In this document: positions 47,010-55,131 of the stretch, piece by piece
How positions within the stretch are numbered: position 1 is the stretch's first letter
How the letters are laid out: each line of letters begins with the position of its first letter
NCBI GenBank assembly: GCA_030386875.1
Contig: CM059563.1
Span: forward strand, 33,332,139 to 33,396,138
DNA length: 64,000 nucleotides
Direction of reading: 5' to 3'
Origin: Morinoia aosen
Lineage: Eukaryota > Arthropoda > Malacostraca > Amphipoda > Talitridae
The notes under the pieces: generated by a model
What the model was told of the DNA's origin: nothing
What the model saw: the letters and a program-made list of their open reading frames with translations, nothing else
Database searches by the model: none
Position numbers and translations under genes: made by a program

Positions 47010-47035
47010 GTTTCCGACTAACAGTCCATCTTCAG
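47010..47035 (-). ncRNA. Hammerhead-ribozyme-like core (minus arm)
   Basis: The minus strand reads CTGAAGA, TGGACTGTTAGTCG, then GAAAC. GAC/GTC can pair around TGTTA to form stem II. The extra bases beside the stem make it imperfect. Confidence 0.4.
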
Positions 47036-47071
47036 CAAAATCACTGTAAAACAAAACTAAAAGAGGAAGAA

Positions 47072-47431
47072 TTAATTCACGAATGAAGTATTCATTAAAA
47101 GTTTAAAATTTGAAAAAAACGAACAACAACGGTAACAAAAAAAATAAAAATTAAAGGTAAAGGAAAAATTGAACGACTGAACTATGTTGTTGGCAACTTG
47201 AAGCGGAAAAACACTTAGGGTGTCATTCAGAGCAGATTTCGTTCCGTAAAAATGCAAAGATTCGAGAATGCGCAGATCTGTTCCGTAAGAGGTACCGGCC
47301 AAGATTGTAAAGCCGTTTAGGGAGACCGGAGCATTGCACTTTTCTTCGTGGGATCTAAGAGAGGACAGTGGGGACCCTAGAGGAGGACTAGTTCTGCAAC
47401 TGCACCCATTGTGCTTGAAAACTCTAATCAT
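47072..47431 (-). pseudogene. Penelope-like GIY-YIG C-terminal fragment (minus arm)
   Basis: Reads FKHNGCSCRTSPPLGSPLSS, then GFTILAGTSYGTDLRILESL and NDTLSVFPLQVAN, matching the end of the GIY-YIG domain (EH.G.S.RTG..L..P..S..R and F.IL....DLR.LESL.I...KP.LN). N-terminal catalytic motifs are absent. Confidence 0.72.
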
Positions 47432-47463
47432 CAGGTTACGTTGATTCTACCTGCCGTACCCTG

Positions 47464-47793
47464 ATGACTAGAGTTTCCGAGCATGCTGGGCGAAGTTGCA
47501 GAACTGGTCGTCCTCTTGGGTTCCCCCCACTGTCCTCTGTTAGATCCCTCGCAGAAAATTGCAATGTTCCTGTCTCCCCGAACGACTTTAAAATCTTGGC
47601 CGGTACCTCTTACAGAACAGATCTGCGCGTTCTCGAATCTTTGCATATTTACAAAATGAAACCTACTCTGGACGACACCCAAAGTGCTTTTCCACTTCAA
47701 GTCGCCAACACATATTTCAGTTGTTCAATTTTTCCTTTATCTTTTATTTTTTTACTGTTGTTCGTGTTTTTTCAAAGTGAAAACTTTTTATAA
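47464..47793 (+). pseudogene. Penelope-like GIY-YIG C-terminal fragment (plus arm)
   Basis: Reads VSEHAGRSCRTGRPLGFPPL, then DFKILAGTSYRTDLRVLESL and KMKPTLDDTQSAFPLQVAN. Better conserved than the minus arm (EHAG and KPTL are kept). It is a truncated copy. Confidence 0.75.
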
Positions 47794-47849
47794 ATACTTC
47801 ATTAGTGGATTAATTCTTTCTCTTTTGGGTGTGTTTTACAGAGATTTTG

Positions 47850-47875
47850 CTGAAGAGGAACTTTTAGTCCAAAAC
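47850..47875 (+). ncRNA. Hammerhead-ribozyme-like core (plus arm)
   Basis: CTGAAGA is followed by GGAACTTTTAGTCC, which forms a near-complete stem II, then AAAAC where the core requires GAAAC. The mutated core base suggests this copy is inactive. Confidence 0.4.
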
Positions 47876-48053
47876 GTTCAGTTTTATTTGATCATTTTTA
47901 ATAAAAATGACTTCACGTGTTGCGATTTTTGCCTTGCTTTTTATTTAGTGATGAAATGATTATATGCATACACACGTTATATATCCATAACAGCTGGTTG
48001 GTTAAAATATTCTGTAAAATTTGCAAAACAGAAATTGCTTAACAAGTAATTAC

Positions 48054-48160
48054 GTTTTATACAGTAAATAATCGTGAACAATGAATCCAGCCCCATAGAT
48101 GACGCATGGAAGGAGGCACAGACAGAAAATCCTCGCAGTGACGTGTTTCGTCAGTGACAT
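48054..48160 (-). CDS. POMT2: POMT2 window exon 5 (HF.AR.LCL helix)
   Basis: This exon is 107 nt, phase 0 in and phase 2 out, acceptor CCCTGTTTCAG and donor AAAAC|GTAATT. It encodes TKHVTARIFCLCLLPCVIYG and then a His-containing segment, parallel to the family HF.ARALCLI.LP..LY...F..H. The first in-frame codon is ATG, but this is an internal exon, because exon 4 joins in phase. The split codon with exon 6 gives Thr. Confidence 0.85.
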
Positions 48161-49266
48161 CTGAAACAGGGAAATAGCAATTACTGTAGCTACACTGATA
48201 CAACACTCACTTTAGCCAACCTTAAATTACTCTAAATCAAATGCTCCACCAGGTAGCTTTTACATGGTAATAGAAATGATCAGATTGGCCCATTCTCGAC
48301 TTGTTATGCCAAGGTGCCATAATCACGTTCAGCTATTACTCAGATAATGTAGATAATGCAGAAGTTTCATAATAAAAGTACAAGAGAAATAATAGCTGTC
48401 ACATTCTCAGTCATCAATTTTCCCGCAATGTATTTATTATTACGCAATAGCAATAAAACAGTTATGTTCAAGAAGAATAGTCCCAACCGTTCCATGTCGT
48501 GTTTTGTGATAAAGGAGGCACTACCAATGTTATTGTTGACAAGCAATACAAAACAAACGCAGTTTTTGATGCTTTATGCGATTAAATTACGCTTTTAAAT
48601 TTTGTTCTTCACATCTCTTTAGAATACTGTGGGATTTCTAACCCAAAAATGATTAAAAAGATTTTTAAGTGTGTTCACTGCGCTAGCAGAGACAACGCTA
48701 GTATTTTTTCTGGCAGCTTGGAGATTCTCCCAATTTCAATCGAGCAGAAAGCTAGACTGTTGAGATTCCGTAACATCTTTTCATATTAATTTCTCTCTGT
48801 CATTTCTGACTTGGAGTAGGCGATAGCGTCAAAACTCCCTCGTGGGCTAACACCGTTAAATCTATAAAGATATATTCAAGTGCAGATAAGTTTATTCTGC
48901 AACCTACTGTATTTTAAAGCAGGTATTATAAGGGTTTCATCCGGCAGAATGGATTCTAGTATTCGTGGCTGATTAAAGACATATAATAGGTGAACTACGA
49001 TAAAATTGCAATAATTTCGAATTCATGAGCTGTTTCAGTAATCAAGAAAGAAAATAGAAACGAAACATAATAAAAAGGTGATACCAAATGCAAATTTTGG
49101 ACAAGTTGAATAAGAAAGAACTGACGTTTTCCTTAACGGGAGAATGAATTATGCATGAAGCCTTGTAGAATCGTGCTCATTGAGGAGTAGCAATCATATA
49201 TATATACATTGCACCCTTGAAATCGGTTAGATTCTTAATAAAGCAATATTTATTTCATCAAATGTA
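48161..49266. other. POMT2 intron sequence, no feature recognised
   Basis: AT-rich and unassigned, between POMT2 window exon 5 and the MITE at 49267. Confidence 0.5.
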
Positions 49267-49770
49267 CAAGGTGTTTTAGAACAAGAGGTACAAATTGCTC
49301 ATCAAGTATCAAATGGCCATATAAAAACTTTTTCTTCTATGAAATTTTTCGGAAAAAAATTGGGTTTTGAGATATTTGCTGTCTATTGTTTTAAGAGATG
49401 AAATTTAATTACACAAATAATTGCAACGTTAATTTTGAAGTTACGTTACAAACAGTTCTATTATTTTAGAGTTTAAAATAATATAATTTATTTTTAGTGA
49501 TATTTGGTAAAAAAGTTTCAGCAAGAAATTTTTAGAATGATCCAGATGGTGCTACCGGGTAACTTTTTGATCGAATAATTTTTGTAAAGTAGATTCAAAT
49601 ACATATTGCGAGTAATTGTGTCATTAAACTTCATCCTTTAAAACAATAAACAGCTGATATCTCTAAACTCGATTATTTTTCTCGGAAAATTTCACATAAG
49701 AACAAATGTTTGTTTGGCCATTTTCTGCTTGTTGTGTAATTTTTTACCTCTTGTTCTGAAACACCATATA
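49267..49770. mobile_element. MITE related to the element at 5103-5723
   Basis: The inverted ends start near CAAGGTGTTTTAGAACAAGAG; the arms share GAGATAT..GCTGT.TATTGTTTTAA and TGCGAGTAATT. The same blocks occur in the element at 5103-5723, which keeps a transposase remnant. This copy has none. Confidence 0.75.
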
Positions 49771-50751
49771 CAGAGAGAAAATTACCACTTTCAGCTGCCT
49801 CTCAGTATATCGTATCATTCAAGTGACTGAAATCTCTGGCACGATGAGTAAATATAGTCGTTGTAAGGAATAAGGTCAACTAGTATTCCTTGCCTATGAA
49901 AATCGTCAAGGAACGAAGCACTCATGACAAAAACTACAGACCCAGATAAGTCATAATGAATTTTCAATTAACGCTCTGACTAAAACTTTATTCAAAACAT
50001 TTAAGAGACAGGTTATCATTAGTGTTGGAAAATGTTCTCTCGTCAAAGACTCAAATGATAACTGACTAAACTGACAATTTAACTGATAACTGATAACTGA
50101 CTATTTAAGAATAGATTAAACTAATGAACTATATTAAATGAGATTTCTTATTCACTATTGCAGAAAGGCATGAACAAAGACTAAGTTTAACTAACCATGA
50201 ACTTAGACATGAAAGCCATGAACAAAATTTAAAACGGGGTTAAGTTTTGAAATGTACAAGGAATTTAGGATTCGCAAATGAAACTACCTCGTGATTCATC
50301 GAAAAGTGATTAATTGAACCTAAAATATTGCACTGACTGTGAAATAAGAGATTTGATGAAAATTGAAATTCTGCAGAGGGGTCTCCACTGATGATGTTAT
50401 TGGACTAAAACGCCTGAATTTTGGCCTACTCTTAAGTATAAAAAATATTCAGATAGTTTATCTCTCTCTCGTTTTCACTTCTTGCCTATGGCATACTTTG
50501 TATTTTTTTACTGATTAATAAAAAAACAGATATATTTAGGATTACAGTTAGTATGCCAGCACTGGCAAGGTAAACAAATACTTCATTTTATATAAAATAT
50601 AAAAATGATATAACATTGAAAATCTAAGCGTTCAACAACTAAGACACTGATTTTATCAGCGTATTTGTCAACAGTAAAAAAATCCACGAACTCAATAAGA
50701 ATTTCATGTAGTTTTTTGAAATTTCCAATCTATATGGCGATGGCGAAGTAC
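49771..50751. other. POMT2 intron sequence, no feature recognised
   Basis: AT-rich, with short direct repeats of AACTGATAACTGA at about 50055-50105. No coding signal. Confidence 0.5.
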
Positions 50752-50911
50752 CAGTGTACACTGTGGGAAGATCTGCCAGAGCTGCGCTAGGGTGTGGAGC
50801 CCCACGAGCGTGACTGTGAACAGCCCCACGAACTTGACGCTCACCGCGCAGCCCAAGCACAGGCCCGTCGCAGCGAGGGGACTCCACTGGGGACCGTTCT
50901 GTGCCCCGCCC
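50752..50911 (-). CDS. POMT2: POMT2 window exon 4 (LTGVCLG..VKFVGLF helix)
   Basis: This exon is 160 nt, phase 2 in and phase 0 out, acceptor TTCTTACAG and donor ACACTG|GTACTT. It encodes PQWSPLAATGLCLG followed by CAVSVKFVGLFT, the family motif W..LTGVCLG...GVK..GLFT, then LAQLWQIFPQ. The base composition is far more GC-rich than the flanking repeats. The exon lies about 290 bp downstream, in gene direction, of LINE copy 2. Confidence 0.9.
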
Positions 50912-51304
50912 CTGTAAGAATATCAATACATGCCTATGGTTAAAAGTAGGCAAATAAGATCTGATGGAATGCAGATGAGGAATGAAAGGCATGGACTAAG
51001 TTTAAAATGAGATATAGTTAAATGTACAAGGAATCTAGGGTTCATATATGAAACTACATTGTAGCTAACGTTGTAAAACGATTAATTGATATTATAATAT
51101 TACTCGACTATGAAATAAGGTAAAATACCAAAATGTTGCGGCGGTCCTCTAACGAGGCACAGAAAGAGGGGTAGTTTTGTTTACTCGCCTGGCAGACTCG
51201 GTCGCGGTCGGACGTGCGGGGAAATGGGGCGGTAATTGTTGAAAATGCAAGGGGGAAATAACCTAGCCATGCGTAAAAATTATACTATCAGTGAATGTGT
51301 TTGT

Positions 51305-52670
51305 TACCTGTGGAACTGCGAAAGGGAAAAAATAACTTTTGTCTTATTTCTGCTTAAATCAGTGCACTTTAAATGAAAAGCCAACAAAGCAGTGCTGGCA
51401 AGGGTTGTGAAATGGTGTGTTCAGCCGGGTCTCGAACGATAGGCCTGAGTGAAGTGTGAAGGGGCCTTGTTCCCTCAGTCTCCCCTCGCCGAGCCCGCAC
51501 CCCCCCCCCTTTCCGAGCCCGCACCTCCCCCCCCTTTCCCGTACACCTGCTTCCCGTCTTCTGACCGTTCAGAGCATAGCATGGCAAATCCTGAACTTTT
51601 TCCGCTTCAAGCAACCAAAGAAATTACGTTTGTTTTGATCAATTTTTGGCAATGTCAAACCTCTCAGTTTCAGTTTTTGCCACTTCCTACGTGGCCGAGA
51701 CGGCAAATGTGCACGAAAGAATTATTGTGTTTCGTTTGTTACCATAGAACATGGATGTTGAAAAATTTCTAATGCACACAATCAATTATTGATTCACCAA
51801 ATTAGCTTACATTATTATCATGTTCTTTTGATGGACAATTTTGGTTAACTAGTGACGTTAAATGTGAGAAGGGAAAAAACTTTTTCTCTGAAGGAACTTT
51901 TAAATTCAAAAATTGAAAAAACTTGATCCAGCAACTTTCGGAAATAATTTGCCATGGTAAAAAAATAGAAAAAAAAGAAAGTGTACTCTGGTAATTTCGC
52001 ATCTTTTGGGAAAATAACAGTGACCATCATTCGTGAACTATTTCTATGTTACAATAGAGCATGAATGTTGAAAAATCTCTAACGCACACAATCAATTTCT
52101 GATTCACCAAATTGGCTTACATTATTGTCTTGTTTTTTTTTTTATGGAAAATGTTGGTTAACTAGTGACGTAAAACCTGAGAAGGATAAAAAACTTTTTC
52201 ATCTTCGGTTTCTCTCATATCTTATTGCAAAAAAAAACATCATGTTGAGTGTATATGACGCTACCTGTGGAACTGCGAAAAGAAAAAAAAATAACTTTTG
52301 TCTTATTTCTGCTTAAAACAGTGCAATTTAAATACGAAGCTAACAAAGCAGTGCTACCAACACGAAGGAAAGGTGTGCTCAGCCCAGTCTCGACCTATGG
52401 GCCTGTCTGTCTGAAGTGTCCTTGTCCCCTCAATCACCCCTCACCGAACCCGTTCACTACCCCCCCCCCCTCTTCCCGTGCCCCTGCCTCCCGTCTCTCC
52501 GACTGTTTAGAGCATGGCAAATCCTGATGAACTTTTGCGCTCCAAGCAACCAGAGAAATTACGTTTGATTTGATAAATTTTTGGTAATGTCTAACATCTC
52601 AGTGAAGTGTTTGTTCACTTCCTACGTGGCCAAGACGAAAAATGTGCACGGAAGAATTATTGTGTTTCGT
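51305..52670 (+). repeat. Duplicated blocks in the 5' UTR of LINE copy 2
   Basis: Arranged A-B-B'-A'. Block A (about 51305-51737) and A' (about 52262-52670) share ACCTGTGGAACTGCGAAA, ACTTTTGTCTTATTTCTGCT and GTGCACG.AAGAATTATTGTG. Block B (about 51746-51880) and B' (about 52059-52200) share CACACAATCAATT and TTGGTTAACTAGTGACGT. Copy 1 has only one A. Repeated 5' UTR units are known as promoter-bearing monomers in some LINEs. Confidence 0.85.
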
Positions 52671-52734
52671 ACCTCCGTTTCCCTACTGACACCGAATAGT
52701 TTAAAACATCATAGCTATACAATTACAACGCACG

Positions 52735-55128
52735 ATGATGCATCACTACGAGACTCGCCTCGCAGGCCGGAAAGTGCCGTTCTCTGCACAAATGTTGCCC
52801 TACACAACATCCCGAAAAAATGGTTCTCTCAGGGGCAAAAATACGACTTTACCAAGCAAAGTGCCTGCAAGTAGGGGACCTACATCCTCTCACGCACAAA
52901 ATTCTAATGCTCAAAAGACGGGAGACTTGTTAACAGCTGCCAGTAACCCCGTCAAAGAATGTGTGTCACCTTCCGAAGCAACGTCAGTGAAGACTATGCA
53001 ATCAATATCGCCGGATGAGGGAAAACATGTCTGCCAAACCTCCAGCAATCATTTGAAGGTTCGAAACAGTGAAGTCTCAGCCGCAGCACCACAACCACCT
53101 GCTCCTCATCTGAACAAGCAAAACAGCGTGCCAGCTCCCCAGCTCTGCGTCAACAACAACGCTTCGAACTGTCCGCCAGCGGCGGGGACACAAACACCAT
53201 CCTCATCAGTGGTACAAGAAAAAATAGTTTTTACTAATAAGGACATTTCAAGCGTGGTAGACTTTTCTCATTCTCCAGATAATATGTTCGATAATTTTCG
53301 CGCACAAACCGATACTGGCAGTAAATCACCCCAGAGCGCAAGCTGTGAAAACAAAATAAAATTTCCAGTACAGAGCAATAAAAATAACACTGTTGCTTCA
53401 TTTAATGGCTACTTGCACCCGCTTCAAATAACAAGCTCTCAAAAAATTCATGAAATTATTCACAATTTGTCTCTAACAAGAGCGTTTTTCAATAAATCCC
53501 TAAGACAACGTGAGCCTCCTAGCCCGTCGTCGATTTTCTCTACAGTATCAAACATTCAGAACCTAACCGAACAGCTTTTTGCTTTAAATTCACATATAAG
53601 TTCTCAAGACCTTGCACCTGTGGTACCTGCTAGTATCTCTTGTGAAATCGACTCCAATTGTCGAGAACCTTACGACACTTTGCTGCTAGGTGATAATATC
53701 CTAAGCACGATCAGAAGAAAGGACATCGATCGCTCGTGCTGGATCAAAACTGTTCCATCAGGGCGCTTCGATGACCTTCTCCATACTGTAAATTGCATGC
53801 CTAGATTTAAAAATTATATACTAAGTTTTGATGGTCTCTGCCACTCGCCCTCAGACCTTGCTCGAATCAAACAACAAATTGTAAGAAAGTACGCACTTTC
53901 TCGCATTTATATTGCCAATGCTTGCAGTGCAAACGAATTCAACAAAGCGAGGCATTTTTGCAAAAACCTGGGTTTAAACTTGATTCAATTTCAAACTTAC
54001 CCAGAAAATGAAAATGGTGACGCACTCAATACCTTTCAATGGCCTCGGACCCAGGAAGAGAACTTCTGTTTTCTTCAACAACTTGCAATGAAATCAACAT
54101 TGCGAATCACCGTGCCATATTGTCCTCGTTTCAACAAATGTCAAGCAATAAATGGAATTGTAGGTCATTCCAATGAATCGAAAAATTCACGGAGTGAGAC
54201 AAATAGTCTCACATTAGACTTTCAAAAAGAATATAAGCCTATGCATATCACTGCACATGGTACACCAAATCCTTCAAAATTGATTGCGACATCAAGCAGA
54301 GGTCTGAGTAACTCACTCACCCACTGCATGAGGAACGTAAATAAGCCTGAGCCTTTCCCTGATTCGATCTCAGACAAATATAATGTCAGTACGAAAAATA
54401 AATTTGCGTTACTTGCTTCCGACACAAATAGTGATTGCGACATGCCCTCCTTTTCAACCAATTCTCAACTTTCCAGTGAGTACGCAGGAACCAAGGAAAG
54501 TCAAGCAAATACCGATATTCAAAACTATTCCAAAGAAAATCAAATTATTCGAAAAAAATCTGATGCCTCTGCCGGGCCTCCGTCGAACGACCAAACTAAT
54601 ACTGCTACCGAAAAATCAACAGTGAATCAAATCTGCACACGCGTTGCACACACACTGGACGACTTAAAACGATCGCTCAAATTGGAGCCTGCTTACACTG
54701 TAGGTGACGGACACTGTCTCCTCCACGCCGTAACGACGCAGCTTGCTTCACAACAAAAATCGAAATGGAATTATATATCTCTGAAAAAAGCCATCAAAAC
54801 TGAGAGCTCCAGAAACAAGGACCAGTATGCAAAATTCGTTGACAAGAACAGTGGCAGTTTCGAACAACTCATCGATAAATACATCGATAGAAAAGTCTTC
54901 GATCACGCAGTTGGAGACCTCATACCCCAAATACTTTCTAATGTAACGAGAACACCAATTCACGTATTTGATGAAAGAGACAATGGGATTTGGAAGACGA
55001 CAATCTCCCCTACATCAAATGCTCTGATAAACTGTCCTCCGGTAAACATACACCGGAAACAGGACCACTATAGCGCCCTCTTGAAAATGCGTGATGAAAA
55101 TCGTGTTGCTCCCTCCCCCATTTTGTGA
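52735..55128 (+). CDS. LINE ORF1: SGNH-like region plus OTU cysteine protease domain
   Basis: 797 codons from the first of two adjacent ATGs, after an in-frame TAA at 52702. The N-terminal 250 residues are polar and Ser/Pro-rich. Around residues 317-325, LLLGDNILSTIRR resembles block I of SGNH hydrolases (GDS.L), found as an esterase in CR1 ORF1 proteins, but the catalytic Ser is Asn. ENGDALN about 100 residues later may be the remains of the D..H block. From about residue 640 an OTU domain follows: GDGHCLLHAV with D658 and C661, ending QDHYSALL with H778. OTU proteases cut ubiquitin-type or polyprotein bonds. No CCHC zinc knuckles were seen. The frame ends with TGA followed by CTA, in frame with ORF2. 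Confidence 0.9.
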   Translation: MMHHYETRLAGRKVPFSAQMLPYTTSRKNGSLRGKNTTLPSKVPASRGPTSSHAQNSNAQKTGDLLTAASNPVKECVSPSEATSVKTMQSISPDEGKHVCQTSSNHLKVRNSEVSAAAPQPPAPHLNKQNSVPAPQLCVNNNASNCPPAAGTQTPSSSVVQEKIVFTNKDISSVVDFSHSPDNMFDNFRAQTDTGSKSPQSASCENKIKFPVQSNKNNTVASFNGYLHPLQITSSQKIHEIIHNLSLTRAFFNKSLRQREPPSPSSIFSTVSNIQNLTEQLFALNSHISSQDLAPVVPASISCEIDSNCREPYDTLLLGDNILSTIRRKDIDRSCWIKTVPSGRFDDLLHTVNCMPRFKNYILSFDGLCHSPSDLARIKQQIVRKYALSRIYIANACSANEFNKARHFCKNLGLNLIQFQTYPENENGDALNTFQWPRTQEENFCFLQQLAMKSTLRITVPYCPRFNKCQAINGIVGHSNESKNSRSETNSLTLDFQKEYKPMHITAHGTPNPSKLIATSSRGLSNSLTHCMRNVNKPEPFPDSISDKYNVSTKNKFALLASDTNSDCDMPSFSTNSQLSSEYAGTKESQANTDIQNYSKENQIIRKKSDASAGPPSNDQTNTATEKSTVNQICTRVAHTLDDLKRSLKLEPAYTVGDGHCLLHAVTTQLASQQKSKWNYISLKKAIKTESSRNKDQYAKFVDKNSGSFEQLIDKYIDRKVFDHAVGDLIPQILSNVTRTPIHVFDERDNGIWKTTISPTSNALINCPPVNIHRKQDHYSALLKMRDENRVAPSPIL

Positions 55129-55131
55129 CTA
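55126..55131 (+). promoter_or_regulatory. Putative stop-codon readthrough site TGA-CTA between ORF1 and ORF2
   Basis: ORF1 ends TTG TGA CTA AAT. The frame then stays open through ORF2 to 58104. From the TGA to the endonuclease there is no in-frame ATG; the first is at 55318, after the catalytic Asn. Copy 1 keeps the same TGA-CTA. A weak GTGAT/ATCAC pairing lies 12-45 nt downstream in this copy only, so no conserved RNA structure is claimed. Confidence 0.65.

Larger units (their letters stand above)
46930..47960. mobile_element. Penelope-like element, two 3' ends head to head
   Basis: Two copies of the same 3' fragment point away from each other with a centre near 47432-47463. The minus frame 47072-47431 and the plus frame 47464-47793 encode diverged versions of one peptide (ILAGTSYGTDLRILESLHFY and ILAGTSYRTDLRVLESLHIY). 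Both arms run outward through TTTTATTTGATCATTTTTAA and a hammerhead-like core to AGGATAAAAAGCAAGGC-type ends. The arms are about 490 bp. Confidence 0.82.
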
